This document shows positions 41,987-54,695 of a stretch of DNA of 64,000 nucleotides, piece after piece. Under the pieces are notes generated by a model. It made no database searches and had not been told where the DNA came from. It saw only the letters and a program-made list of their open reading frames with translations. The first letter of the stretch is position 1. Every line of letters starts with the position of its first letter. A program made the position numbers and the translations under genes. Source of the stretch: Botryosphaeria dothidea (lineage: Eukaryota > Ascomycota > Dothideomycetes > Botryosphaeriales > Botryosphaeriaceae); assembly GCA_011503125.2 (NCBI GenBank), contig WWBZ02000001.1, positions 1,736,001 to 1,800,000 on the forward strand, read 5' to 3'.

Positions 41987-43477
41987 ATGTCATCGTCTAG
42001 ACTCGTGGAACAGCCTCAGGGCTTCCGACCCTCACTACCCGATACCGGCCCAGGTATCCACATCGACGGCGCCGCAACACCGGAATCTTACAAGTTCGAC
42101 ACTGATGGATCTACCACTCCTGAATACTACGGAGCCTCGACACATGGCGCCAACACACCAAACCCGCCCCCTCAAGACTGGCCCGATAGGTCGAAGCACG
42201 AGCTCACGTCGACGAACTCCAGCCAAGTTGCTCTCAACCTTTCCGCACACAAACACAGCCTAAGCATCGACGAGGAGAAGCAGAAGGCGGCTGCAGCAGC
42301 AGCAATGATGCCGAACGAGAAGGGCCACATCAGGGACAAGAACATCACTTTCCGCGAACGCATTTCCCATGTCACATGGGCATGGTTTACTACGAGCATG
42401 AGCACTGGTGGCCTCGCTCTGGTCCTTGGTGTGACCCCCAACCAATTCAACGGTCTCCAAACGATTGGAAAGACCCTTTTTATCTCCAATATTTTCCTCT
42501 TCATCCTCATTACCGTTGGTATTTCGGCAAGATTCGCTATCTGCCCGCAAGCCCTCCGCAACTCATTGCTCGATGGTCATGAGGGCCTCTTCATGCCATG
42601 CTTCTTCCTCACTATTTCCACCATGATCAGCAACACGCAGATTTACCTGGTCCCCGGAGTAGAAGAGTTCCTCGAGACGGTGATGCGGGACATCTTCTGG
42701 ATCTACGTGGCATTCACCCTCACCCTCGCCGTTCTTTTCTACTGGTTCATCTGGACTACACCGGAGATCAACCAAAAGCTGCACGCTGACAAGATGGGAC
42801 CTGGTTGGATGCTTCCCATCTTCCCCATCATGCTTTCTGGCACCCTTTCCCAGGTTATTGCGGCCAAGCAGCCTCCTCAGGACGCTCTGCCGATCGTTGT
42901 AGCTGGCATTGCATTCCAGGGTCTGGGTTGGTTCGTGGCGTCCTGTCTCTCGACCATTTGGATTTACAGACTATTCCGCACGGGACCGCTCCTGGTCAAT
43001 GTGCGACCGGCCATGTTCATGCTTGTCGGGCCGCCTTCCTTCACGGCATTGGCGCTCATTGGCAACGCCAAGGCACTCCCTGAAAACTACGCATACTTCG
43101 AGGCCCACCCTATGGCCAAGGAGATTCTCGTGGTCGTTGCGACGTGGGCGGCCATCTTCCTCTGGGCGCTTGCCTTCTGGTTCTTCCTCATCGCAGTTGT
43201 GGCATGCGTCACTGTCATCCCCAAGATGTCCTTTGCGGTGCCGTGGTGGGCATTCGTCTTCCCCAACGTGGGTTTCACGGTTGCGACTATCAACATCGGA
43301 AAGGAATTGCAGAGTGGACCGATCCTCTGGCTCAGCACCGTCATGACCATCTTCCTCGTCATCATGTGGTTCTTCGTGGCCGGAGCGCAGATTAGAGCGA
43401 TCCACTTGCAACTGGTGCTCTACCCCGGTCGGGATGAGGATGCGCACCAGCCGCAGGTGCACGGCCACCACGTCTAG
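41987..43477 (+). CDS. TDT-family (tellurite-resistance/dicarboxylate) transporter, mae1-like
   Basis: Single exon, 496 aa. The first 120 residues are cytosolic, Pro/Ser/Thr-rich and contain TPE-type repeats (ATPESYKFD, STTPEYYGA). From FRERISHVTWAWFTTSMSTGGLALVLG about ten hydrophobic helices follow; the opening block with WxWFTTSMSTGG is the hallmark of fungal malic-acid/C4-dicarboxylate transporters (mae1) and related sulphite/tellurite exporters. Other typical segments are GPGWMLPIFPIMLSGTLS, VRPAMFMLVGPPSFTALALIG and PKMSFAVPWWAFVFPN. A plasma-membrane dicarboxylate carrier role is inferred from the family. The ATG at 41987 is the first in frame and lies in a good context (cacaATG). Confidence 0.92.
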   Translation: MSSSRLVEQPQGFRPSLPDTGPGIHIDGAATPESYKFDTDGSTTPEYYGASTHGANTPNPPPQDWPDRSKHELTSTNSSQVALNLSAHKHSLSIDEEKQKAAAAAAMMPNEKGHIRDKNITFRERISHVTWAWFTTSMSTGGLALVLGVTPNQFNGLQTIGKTLFISNIFLFILITVGISARFAICPQALRNSLLDGHEGLFMPCFFLTISTMISNTQIYLVPGVEEFLETVMRDIFWIYVAFTLTLAVLFYWFIWTTPEINQKLHADKMGPGWMLPIFPIMLSGTLSQVIAAKQPPQDALPIVVAGIAFQGLGWFVASCLSTIWIYRLFRTGPLLVNVRPAMFMLVGPPSFTALALIGNAKALPENYAYFEAHPMAKEILVVVATWAAIFLWALAFWFFLIAVVACVTVIPKMSFAVPWWAFVFPNVGFTVATINIGKELQSGPILWLSTVMTIFLVIMWFFVAGAQIRAIHLQLVLYPGRDEDAHQPQVHGHHV

Positions 43478-46400
43478 AGTTTTGGAGGTGAAAGAGGTTA
43501 GCAGGGGGAGACGGGTTGCTGGGTTGACATTTTCGTGGTGCTTTTCTCGTTACGGCCTTATTTCCCATTATTTTCCGACGACACTATTTCACATTCGCTT
43601 CTCCATACACGGTTTAACATGATACCTTACTTTCCTTAGCTCATCTCGTAGAGAGGCCTCAATGGACATAGCAATTGGCGTACTGGCGCTTTAGGGAGAG
43701 GGAAAAAGATAGAGGGCGTGCTGGGCTGCCGAAAAGGGTTATCAAGATCTTCACACCATTCTCCGACTTTCCTCTTGTTCGTTAGCGCGCTTCCTGAAGC
43801 AGAAGCGCCACAATTTGTCAGACTATATTTGGCATGGGATGTGCTTGGACTAGACCTGATGTAGATGAAAGGAGGCGTATAATGTACCACAATGTACCAT
43901 CAAATTGAAGTCGTAGATGTGATTGCGATCTCCTAGGGCCAAGCCATGCTATCAGCTTGATGTGTTTGGCGAAGGCTGCCAAGTCAGCGTCTGCTTCTTG
44001 GTAAGTTTCGCGGCGACGATCGTCGCAGGGAGCCTGCCGCATGACGCGTACTCCAGCCCTCCTATTGAGCTGTTGTCCAGGAGGCCAAATTTTCTTCGCT
44101 CGGAAGGTGCAGGAAGGCTCGTGTCGGTCACAACTCCGGCTGCCCCATTGGGGGTTGCATCACTGTGCGTCGTCCAGTCGGGGTGATGGCGGCTGGTGCG
44201 GCGACCAGCATTGCCACACTGCGTCGTCACAGCGGAGCGGACGGCGTAGCGGGCCAGCGGACCTGACGGGGCACCTAGTTAGTTAGGAGGCGCGCGCCTC
44301 CAGCCCCTGCTCCAGGGCCGGATCATGCAGGCGAAGCTAGCGAGTTCTGGAACTTCTTCATCCAGCCTCTCGCGTCTTGCCTGAGTCAGTAAGGCGGCAG
44401 ATCTTATCAGCACCGGCGATGTTTCAGCGACCCATCGACACGCCGTCGCACCAATTGGAAACCACAGCAAGGCCCGTTAGAGGCAGGTCCTCACAGCTGA
44501 AACTACAACACCACGCCAAGCCATCGAAAATTCTGTCGCTCCGCCCTGTCTGCCAAGAGGAAGTGGGTCCCGCTGGGCTGTGCAGCTGCGCAGGATCCAA
44601 TCCGCCCGTACAGCGCATATTCGACCTTATCTATCCTCGATGCCTGAGGTTCAACAACAACCCCCACGGGCCTCTCTCCTAGATTTGCCTTCATGCGGAC
44701 GAGCCCGCGCTCAACCACTCGCCGTCTCAGCCCAGGATCGCATCGACACCTTCCGTCCAGAGCCCACCTCCCCGATGCACTCGCGCTCTTGCCAAGCTGT
44801 CGATGCGCTGTTCTCAACACCACCCCGACCACTCTATGCCCGTCGATCGTGCCCTCCAGCACCCCTTCAGGACCCACATTTGCGCAATTCTCACATGCAT
44901 CGCCCTCGGCCGCGTCAATATCCTGTCTCACTGCCACCCAGCGTCCCCAATATAATACGACAGCGCCTGCCCCCAAGACGACTTGGCGATTTGAATCGTC
45001 TACTTGGCGGACCCAAAAATCCAGACCTAAGGCGCCTCACCCGTGAAAATAGCGCATATGGGGTCTCTGCGAGAGTTGGATCCGGGCCATGGCAGGTAAA
45101 TTCCCCAATTTCCAATCATCGTGGACATGTGAGGTGGTAGTGGTGGAGCTATTGACCTTAGACCTTTTAGCCGCCGCATTCCAAGCCCGACCGGTCAGGG
45201 TGGCTGTCGCCTTGAAGGCACCAAGAATCTCCACGTGGATACCTGCGAATCTGCTCTATTCCGCTGCAGTCATTCGCCGGCAAGCCCGATTGGGATGCGG
45301 GAGTTGGGATAGCCGTGGCAGGCCGATACGGGTTCTCCCCAACCGCACGGAAAACCATGCGCAGAGCCTCGGTGAGCGTTTCCAACCGCGGAATGGCGAC
45401 GTCTTGGTGCTCGTCGCGAGGCTGTACCTTCCTGCCGCTCGGGCTTGATTCAGCCAAGAGAGTGCTTGTCGCATTCGAGTCGAGGATTGCAGTGCTCGGT
45501 ATTTCTTGGACGCCATGGTGAGGTCCTTGGTAGGCAGACATGGGCCTGATCCTTGTTGTTCGAACACTTCCCGTCGAGACGGTTTGGATGCCTCTGGGCG
45601 TGGTCACGGTGGCGGGCGAACGATTCAGGGCCTTCCCAAAAATCCGCCACACCCTTGTCGCGCGTCGTGTTGCTGGGCTATAAGCCATTGGTTTTAAGTT
45701 ACGGAGCCTCAACCAGACTCATCACCGCCCGAAACAAGAAAGTGGGTACCATACTCAACGACAAGACTGCTCTAGGGTCTCGAGATTCTGCTCCAACACT
45801 CTTTGCTTTTTGCCAGTTGCAACATTGCCACGACGGCTGCAACTTTTCGAAGTCTTGGGGTTTCAATGGTTTCAACGTGTTCTTCAGAAAAAGCTGTTTG
45901 GTTGGTTTTTCGATCTGCTTTGAAGGCTATTTCGTTCGTTGCCAGTGCGCTGGCAAGGTTTTGCGTTGTCACCCAGAAATTTGGTGTCTCATTGCAAAGA
46001 CCCAATTTTTCTTTCCTTTCCTACATCGCGATTCAGGTGTCTCATTCACAGCCACCAAAATTTTGTAGTCATGTTCTTCTTTTGGCCTCTGCGCGTCGAA
46101 AACGACTTGGCTGTTTCCTCGCAACGCACGCAATCTTCGAAAGATCGGGCCTTATCCTCAAAGCCACCGAAACGTGGATTCCAGCCCGCTTACCTTCGGC
46201 AACCAGAGAAGCGAGAAGATCGCCGCAGCTCCGATCGTCGGGCTCTTTGGGCGAAAAAAAGTCTGCGTATACACCAAAAAAGGTACTGACCACGCCACCG
46301 CGACGGACAATTCGATTGGCTTGCGCCGGCGCGGGTCTAAGTGATACTTCGCGCAGCTTGCAGGTACCCGCAATCCCATTTTTACTTTTTTAAGATGAGG

Positions 46401-48730
46401 TACTTTGCAATCACATGGCTGAGATGCCTGTCACCGGATCCTTGGCATTAGTTACTGCGGAACTTCAATGCCTGAGGAGACAAGGGGATTCTTGGCATGG
46501 TGGTGTTGCCATGCGTCCGATATTCGCTGCGGTCGATTTGTCACTGCAAGGTCCGAGGCCGCGGTTTTCGATTGCGTCACGATGAATTAGAAAGCATCGG
46601 AGCGGCTTTCATTGTCACGAATTCAGCATTTACACTTCAAGTGCTACTTCTCCGGTCTCAAACGGGATGTAGTCCCGATGCGCATTATCATGGTATCGCA
46701 GTGTCGGTATTTGAGTCGGATACCACCGGTCTTTTTGATCAGTTGCTCCGCATCCAAAGGTGACTCCTGAAAGAGTCTTTGGCGAGAGCGGGATTTCATG
46801 GGCTGGGCAAACTTGATCAAGTGCTCCGAACGGATAGTCGTTCAATCCGCTTTCGGCGCCGTGCATCAGGCTCCATATTAACTGATTCTTGCTAAAGAAC
46901 TTCGAAAAACAAAAAGGAAACAGGTTCATGATGAGGTTTGAGGCTTTTTTTTCGGGCATGCATACTGACAGTCGGGAGAAACCGGAAATGAGCACTGCAT
47001 CCTCAGTGGCACACTTCAACATATCAATCCAATTTGGCTGATTGCCCCCGTTTTAGTTGTCCCAGAGAATACTATGCAGGAGCCGAGATCCACAACGATG
47101 CGTTGCAGTTAATGCCGCTATCGCTCCCTCCTCAACGAGTGGGTCTTTCTCTCCTGAGGCATTACATGCCGGCGGGCGTTGCGTTGGGAAGGCGCTGACA
47201 GATCTTACGTAGATTCAGCGGGAAACAAGAAGCTGGCGCCGGCGTGTAGAGTCCTTCAGCCAAATGATATCTCAAGTGTTGGCGTGGATGCATTCTAATT
47301 TGTCAGCCTCGCAGTGTCCGTATTTTGCCATCACAAGAACAGGAACGCTCAGGAAATTACACCCTTGAGCTCTATTTGGTAGGTCACTCTGCTGCGAAAA
47401 GCCATGAATGTGGACTCACACGCTCGATGATTGAACTGAGCTCGTATTGCTTTTTCTTGGCTTTGACTCCTAATCCTCTGTTAACTACTAACTCTGTGCT
47501 GGATGCGCTATTGAAGAACACCTTTCCAGTTGCCCCTCAAAATTGGCAAACTTCTAGAAAACAGCGAATTGGAGATTCAACTGCCACACAGGCCGACATT
47601 TACCACCAATGCTCACCTCCGCGGCCAGTGACTCAGCTGAGGTATTTTTGGAACGGAGAAAAAGGACGAAATCAGCCTAATTGCTTCGGGTAGGCAGAGG
47701 ATCACACATATCCTACCTTGGGGGATAAGGGAGTGACGTTGAGTTCTCAATATCCTGACCAATCTTCTCTCAACAAGTTCCTTTCTTACTTCTTTAGTGC
47801 TTAACTGACTGCCAAACGGAAGGACGACCTCTTCTCTGACACGTTCGACTCTATCCTCGCTCCGCATACTTCAAGCCACTCTGCAGAAGTACACCAGACT
47901 GTGCCCTTCTACCACTCATTTTTATAACCTTCCTCCTCAACTCACGCTCCATCGGCAGCTTGTACCCGCTCCCGTCTTCGAGCTGTTGCATTGTCCTCAC
48001 AGCCGGCAATAGCATCGATCTCGAGCCTGGCGAAGTTCCGGTCCGGTCCTGCTTAGACGGCGCCTTTTTGTCCGAAGGCAGCAGGAACATCTATCATGCA
48101 GGTTAAGCCTTCGCGAAGGCTGCCCGAAGCCGTGAATGTGCTTCGCATGGCGTTTCCAACGCAAGCGCGGCGGCTGAATGGGACAAGGTGATGAACACTG
48201 GGATTCTGGATGAAACCGCAATTGATTTGTAGCTGAATTGTCGGAGGAATGCCGTGGTGGCGTATGAATCAATCGTGATGATGTTGATGACGTGGGACGG
48301 ACGGAATGCGAGGTTAAGAGTTGGGAGAATATGCAGGCGGAGGATAAAAGGTGCAACAGTAATACCTGTTGCAGGGTGCCCAGGACATTCCGGTCGATGA
48401 ATCAACCGAATCGGGTCTAAGGTGTTGTAAAAAGGCATGATCTTCATTGGACGACCAAGGGATTAGATTGTCGGGAGCGGGGCTTGCATCAGTAATACCA
48501 AGGTTGGAATCAGAATCACCACTGAGAGCTCACGCCTGCACCTTGTTGCAGCAGCAGATAAGGATGCGAGATCTGCGCCTCTAAGCAGTCGCCGATGCAT
48601 TGTCAGCACTTGTGCCGCAACGTCTTGTACAAAATCTCGCGTTACGTTGAACCGACTACATGAATGCTGCCTAATAGCACCTCCACTCTCACTTCCTTCG
48701 TGCTGACTCCTCTCTAAATCTTAAACCACC
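43478..48730. other. Gene-poor stretch of 5.2 kb
   Basis: The longest region without an accepted gene. Many frames of 60-200 codons lie on both strands without known domains. Protein-like fragments on the minus strand (45772-46005, 46069-46293, 48103-48447) may be relics or orphan exons. No terminal inverted repeats, reverse transcriptase or transposase blocks were recognised. Confidence 0.4.
44286..44301. repeat. 16 bp perfect palindrome
   Basis: The sequence ggaggcgcgcgcctcc is self-complementary over all 16 bases. It lies inside the gene-poor region, just downstream of a ttagttagtt stretch. It could be a dimeric protein site or chance. Confidence 0.6.
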
Positions 48731-50637
48731 ATGGCACTTCTCGTCACACTCCTTCTCGCATCGGTTCTAGTTGCAGTAGTATACAGGTATCTCGTGTACC
48801 CAACTTTCCTCTCGCCCCTGTCAAAGGTCCCAGCGGCAAACTTCTCCGCCCGCCTTTCACTAGTCTGGATCAGCTACATTCGCTACCGCAATGCTGAAAA
48901 TCGGACCGTTCTCGCTTTGCACGCAAAACATGGGCCCATTGTGCTCCTGGGCCCCAATGAGCTCAGCATCAACTGCTACAAGGGAGGGTTGAAGACCGTG
49001 TACGGTGGCGGCTTTATCAAAACAGATTTCTACCCGCTACAATTTCAATTCTATGGGTATGCTTTGTCTTTCATCAATTTATGTTGCTGGCTATTCGATG
49101 ATTGATTGGCTTCCTTCTGTAGTGTCCCCAACATGTTCAGCACCGTCCCGTCTGAGCCTCACTCAGTCCGCAAGCGCATGGCCTCTCACACGTACTCCAA
49201 ATCCGCACTTCTGACCTCGCAGTCCCTGGGCTCTACGACACGGCACATCCTCTCCGACCGCTTCCTGCCTCTCTTGTCCCGTCATACCACGTCCGGGACT
49301 CCAATTGAGTTTCTCCGGGTCGCCCACGCCTATGCCATGGACTCCTTCACGGCATTCCAGTTCGGTGTGCCACGTGCAAGCAGGTGGCTGCTTGATGAAG
49401 GAGAAAGAGACTGGTATCTGGAGAACTGGCTGGCGATCAGACCGTACCAGTGGTGGGTAACCGAGGCGCCAGGATTAATGAATTTATTGAAGAGATGGCT
49501 GGGTATCAACGTCATCCCCGAAGCGGTCTTCAAAGGCTTGGAGGATCTAGAGGCCTGGAACCTCGCGAAGTGCGACGGCGCAGCGAGGGCGTTGTCTTCT
49601 ATACCGGAAGCGGCAACTGGCGGCAAGGACGGACAGGAAGATGAGAAGGAAGGTGTCCAGCTCGGGGAAGAGCCCGGCGACAAACCGACAATTTTCGAAG
49701 CTCTATTCACCCACTTCAAGAAAGCATATGGCGCCGATTGTTACACTCTGCCGATCTCCAACAAAGAGAATGGAGGTAGGGATGACACTTCCGCGCGGGG
49801 CCGCCGCGTCCTCGAGATCGCATCAGACATGTTCGACCACAACGCCGCGGCCATGGAGACGAGCGGGCTGACACTAACCTGGTTGCTTTACGAGCTATCG
49901 CTGCGTCCTGCCTTGCAAAAGCAGCTGCGCGACGAGCTCCTGACTCTGGATCCCCCGCTTCACTATCATGACCAACGGCCAATGGACCTGCCAGACCCCA
50001 AACACCTCGACGCCCTGCCTCTGATCGACGCCGTGATCCAAGAAACGCTGCGCCTCTGGCCCGCCATCACCGGCCGGCAGCCCCGCATCACGCCTGCCGC
50101 TGCTGCCGGGGTCGAGCTCGCTGGGCACGCGGGGCTGCCGCCGGGCGTCACGGTGCAGGCGTATGCGTTCGTGCTGCACAGGCACCCTGGCGTGTTCCCA
50201 GAGCCGGAGAAGTGGAGGCCGGAGAGGTGGATGAAGACGGAGGGAGCTGACGGCGAGGAGAAGGAGCGGCGGCTGGCGGAGATGCGAAGGTGGTTCTGGG
50301 CGTTCGGCAGCGGGGGGAGGGCGTGTATCGGGAGGCACTTTGCTTGGAATGGTGAGTTTTTTTGTTTTTTGTTCACCCTTATCGCTGCCCTGTTTCCGCC
50401 ATTTGCTTTGTTTTGTTTGTGTCCTTTGCGCATGTTCATGGAATGAAGTGGATGGGTTGGGCCTCAAGAGTGCTGATATTGACGAGCACTGCCTATACAG
50501 CTATGAAGCACGCTGTTGCGTCCATCTACACAAACTTTACGACCGAAATCGTGGATGCGGAGGGGATTGAGATGACGGATGGCTGGGTGGCGTCACCGAG
50601 GGGGGAGAAATTGTTGCTGAGATTTCGGCGCGTGTGA
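48731..50637 (+). CDS. Cytochrome P450 monooxygenase
   Basis: Exons 48731-49056, 49123-50351 and 50501-50637 give 563 aa. The introns (66 and 149 bp; gtatgc/gtag, gtgagt/acag) keep frame. An N-terminal hydrophobic anchor (LLVTLLLASVLVAVVYRYLV) suggests ER attachment. P450 signatures are complete: the I-helix AAMETS (AGxDTT type), ExxR at about 416-419 (QETLRLWP), PEKWRPERW, and the haem loop FWAFGSGGRACIGRHFA with the axial Cys at about 510. The last exon restores the usual fungal ending MKHAVASIYTNFTTEIVD. A Gly/Glu-rich insertion (ATGGKDGQEDEKEG) lies between helices. The substrate is unknown. Neighbours are a peptide transporter and, 7 kb on, an MpaB-type oxygenase; no polyketide or peptide synthase is present. 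Confidence 0.93.
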
Positions 50638-52564
50638 AGTAGCAAAAGGTAGGGGCTGGCTTCTACCTGAGTCTTTCAGGTTGATGGATATACAAAAATA
50701 AAGCCCCAGCGTCTCTTATCACACTTTCAATGACCAAGAGGTACGTGGTATGCGCCCACTTGTCTTGTTCTTGGGTACTCTCGGATCCGCGGCTCATACT
50801 TTAAGAACGCAAAGCAAGTTGATGGTATTTGGGTCTGGTGGTTTGCCGCTTTGCAGCTGAATGAACCTCCGGTATTTGGAGGCATGGTCAGCCTTGAGCA
50901 AGTGGATAGATAAGACGTAAAAGTGACGCATTTCCTTCTTGCTTTTTTTTTTTTTCTCTCTCTTGGCCTTCAATTGATAGATGATTGCTCTTTCTTTGAG
51001 ATTGACTTGAAGATATCATCACAACCATTCCTTTGGTGGATCTCAAATTAGCTTGTTTGGAAAAAAGAGTCAAAAAAGCGAGCACGGAAAAACGACGCTG
51101 ATCAAGATCAAATTGCTGCATATGCGTCTGGAAGAATGGAAGCGGCTGTCTGGATTTAAGCGAAGTCAGCAGGTGTAAGCAGTGGCGCTGCGGTGTCCCC
51201 GGTGCCTCCTTTGCGGGGCAACTTCGGATTGCAGCGGGAGGAATATAAACCGTTGCCCAGCCTTCGCTTCTTTTCCACCTCACTGCTCGCTCTCTGCGGA
51301 AGAATTCATCAGGAGCCATCTACAGCGTGACTCAGCGAGCTCCATCAGCGTTGTTAAATGTCTGGATTCGACAGCTTCACTGCAATGGCCACACTCCGTC
51401 TCCAGCCCCCCATGAATCGACGCCGAGAAATTCGTACTCGCGAATTAAGCACGATGCACCTAACCGGCTTTGAGTAGGGCCCGTTGAGGAATCCTAAAGG
51501 ACGCTTGGGAGTGCTTCGGCACCACGATATATCTCCACCGAAACACACTCGGTCGGCTTCGGCACCACGAGGATCAATGTCGCAGAACCCCGCTTGGCTA
51601 TCAATGGCCCCGCCGCTATTCCCCAGCCGACGCGCGGTCGCCCATCACCAATAACAAACCGCCCTTTTGTGGTCGCGTGCGCCCGGCCTGCTACAATACG
51701 ACTCGTATCGGAATGGACTCAATCACTCAATCCTCGCCATCAGAGGTCGAAGCCGGAAGGGGCAACTGCGTAAAGCGTTGTACGCCTCTGCGGCGTCGAC
51801 TAGCGACGGGAGGCCCCGGGCTGAAGAACGCAACAACGCCCGAGTATCACGACTTGGGCGGGCGGCGCATACTCCGCCCCAAGAAACGGGGCATCTTCAC
51901 ACAGCAAACGGGGAAACTTGTGTTTCGGAGGTCGGCGAGAATGCTCTGTCCCCTTCGCCCCGGGCTTTGTCGGCCCTGGCTTGCGTACGCACGACTCGGA
52001 GAGTCCTTATCGCGCAATCGTTAGTGGGAGTGGCACCTTCCCCGTCAAGCCCGCAAAATGCCGAGCGAATGAATCTGAGCTTGTCCGGGGCTCCCAGCGC
52101 CGACAAGCATCCCCCAAGACTGCCAACCGCCATCGCCGTCTGCCCAGTCCGAGCTTGATTCCTCGAGCCGCCTTGTGGCGACAGAACCGCCTAGACGACT
52201 GCCAAAACCACATGTACGAGCGTGCAATTCAGACCCTGGCTTCTCGACCGTCGTAGATGCATGGTGTGAGGTTACATTCAGGCCTCTGATGGAATCCCGT
52301 TGCCAGATGAAGGGCTAAGAGTGGCGTGCTTGAAAAAGGTCGTTTAGCCGACGCCGTGGTCCATCTACCGTAGCACTACTTGCGCCGCCTGATATGGCTT
52401 TCTCCGAGAAGATCTACCAATGTGTCGGTAGCCTGGTTTCAGCCGTATAAGAAGTCCGGCCGCCATGGCCTGCTTTTCCTGCTTGACAGCGGCGCCTTGG
52501 TGACGATCGTCCGTCCTTTTGTCAAGCTCCACGTCCGCTCCATTTGCCTTTGGAAAAGTGCGAC
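50638..52564. other. Intergenic, 1.9 kb, no accepted gene
   Basis: Between the P450 and the peptide transporter, both on the plus strand. It contains a T/CT-rich tract at about 50942-50963. Overlapping frames at 51667-52260 are not protein-like. Confidence 0.45.
50697..50702 (+). terminator. Possible poly(A) signal of the P450 gene
   Basis: AATAAA 60 nt downstream of the P450 stop on the sense strand. Candidate only. Confidence 0.35.
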
Positions 52565-54695
52565 ATGTGTAAGCCTGCCATTTGCCTTTGTACCCACTCC
52601 TCCAGTAGTAACGTTGAGCAATAGCGGGCCCATCTGAACACGTTACGACGGACATTCTGTCCACACAACCCCCTCAACAGGTCCTCGAGTCCAACGGTCG
52701 CAATTCCTTCGCTATCGGTGACGGAGCCAGTAGGCGGGGAAAGTCGATAGATGAAAAGCAGATCGATGTCAACGTTACACGTGCTTCATCTACCGACGTT
52801 GGGCTCCATCCAGCTCCAACCCAAGATGAACTAAACACTCTGCGGAGAGTGTCCGACAGTGTGCCCACGGTCGTTTGGCTCATCTGCATCGTTGAATTTT
52901 CCGAACGAGCGTCGTACTATGGAGCCAAGACGGTCTTCTCTAATTTCATGCAATATCCCTTGCCGAAGGGCGGTAAGTAGTTGGTATGGTCTGCATATTC
53001 TTCCCAGAGCTGATGATAGTACCAGGAAACGGTGCTGGAGCCCCTGCAGCAGGTACCCAAGGAACCGCTGGTGCTCTCGACAAGGGGCTTCAGTTTGCCA
53101 ACGCCTTCGTGCTGCTCTTCGCTTTTCTGTCATACGTTATCCCCATCTTTGGAGCATACATTGCCGATACGAAATGGGGACGCTTCAAGACAATTGTCGT
53201 TGGCGTCATCATCTGTTTCGTCGCCCATGTTATCATGATATTTGGTGCCCTTCCCAGCGTCCTACGTGCTGGCAGAGGCTTGGCTCCGTTTATCATCAGC
53301 TTACTGATCTTGGCCGTTGGTGCCGGTAAGTAGAGCACAGAAGACTTTAATTGGCATTTGACTAACGTCCATAAGGTCTCTTCAAGCCTAATGTCGCACC
53401 AGTCTTGCTTGACCAGTACCCTTACCAGAAACCGTTCACTCGGGTTCTGAAGACGGGCGAGAAGGTCATCGTGGACCCCGAATCCACAGTTCAACGCATG
53501 ATGCTGATATTCTACGGTAAGCCGTCCTTCCCGGCAGCCCTTTTTCAGCTCACTAATTACATCAGCTCTAATCAACGTTGGCGCCTTCTTCGCTATTGCT
53601 ACGACTTATGCTGAGAAGCGTATCGGTTTCTGGCTGGCCTTCCTCCTGCCAACTATTGTCTTCATGCTTCTCCCGCTTCTCCTGGCCTTTCTCTACAAGA
53701 GATTGATCAAGGTCTCTCCTAACGGATCGGAGCTCACAAGTGTTTCCAAGATCTGGGCCATTGCCGTCAAGCAAAACGGTGGCAAGTTCTGGAGAAAAGG
53801 CTTCTGGGATGCAGCTAAGCCTTCCAAGTTGGCAGAGAAGGGGATAACCACCTTTGCTGGCAAGCCCATCGATTGGAATGACAAATTCGTGGATGATGTT
53901 GTCCGCACATTCGATGCCTGCAAGATCTTCTTATACTTTCCCATTTACAACCTGAACGATGGTGGTATTGGAAGTATCCAGTCAAACCAAGGTAAGCAAA
54001 AAGAGAAACCCCTCTAGTAATGTTTGTATACTAAACAAGAGTCAGGTTCCACGATGACCACCAACGGCGCTCCCAATGACCTACTAGGCAACTTCAACCC
54101 CTTGGTCATCATCGTCGCCGTCCCATTCCTGAGCTACGTTTTCTACCCGGCGCTGCGCAAATACAAAATCAACTTCGGCCGTATTTCCCGTATTACCTTC
54201 GGATTCACCCTGGCGTGGATCTCCGGAGTCATCGGCGCCATTGTTCAATGGCGCATCTACGAGACCAACCCTTGCGGTTACCAGGCCACCGCATGCGCCG
54301 AGGACGGCCGAGTCTCTCCGCTCAGCATTTGGATCCAGATTCCCAACGTCGCTCTTGGCGCCCTGTCTGAATGCTTCTGCAACGTGACGGCATATGAGCT
54401 GGCGTACTCTCGCAGTCCGAAGGGAATGAGGTCCCTTGTCATGGCCATTTTCTTGTTCATGACCGCGTTGTCCTCGGCGCTGGGCGAGATCTTGACACCG
54501 GTCATCACGGATCCGTACCTCATTTGGATTTGGGCCGGTCCTGCCATCGCTTTGTTTGTCCAGACCGTTATCTTCTGGTTCAGATACAAGCACATTGACA
54601 ATGATGAGTTCATGACGTATGAGGATGATGATAACAACACCTCTGGAAGCGAGACTGGTCTTGTATCCGACAACGGTAGCGAGAAGAAGGTTTAA
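52565..54695 (+). CDS. POT/PTR2-family proton-coupled oligopeptide transporter
   Basis: Six coding exons: 52565-52568, 52625-52972, 53026-53325, 53376-53516, 53566-53991 and 54046-54695, 622 aa. Introns are 49-56 bp with gtaagt/gtaagc donors, all phase 1. Family marks: the PTR2 signature FSERASYYG in helix 1 (about 91-99), FANAFVLLFAFLSYVIPIFGAYIAD, GLFKPNVAPVLLDQYP, FYALINVGAFFAIATTY and the C-terminal helices ending IDNDEFMTYEDDD. It imports di- and tripeptides across the plasma membrane. The first exon is only ATG plus one base. I infer it because the large second exon has no in-frame ATG, and this join gives a clean start MSGPSEHVTTDIL. An acidic Asn/Ser-rich tail ends the protein. Confidence 0.9.

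Noticed and set aside
45167..45712. 181-codon minus frame in the gene-poor region
   Set aside because: No recognised domain, ordinary length for chance in this composition, no splice partners found. Kept in mind as a possible orphan.
48103..48447. 114-codon minus frame before the P450 gene
   Set aside because: The first 27 codons end at a possible donor, but no following exon could be found with confidence.
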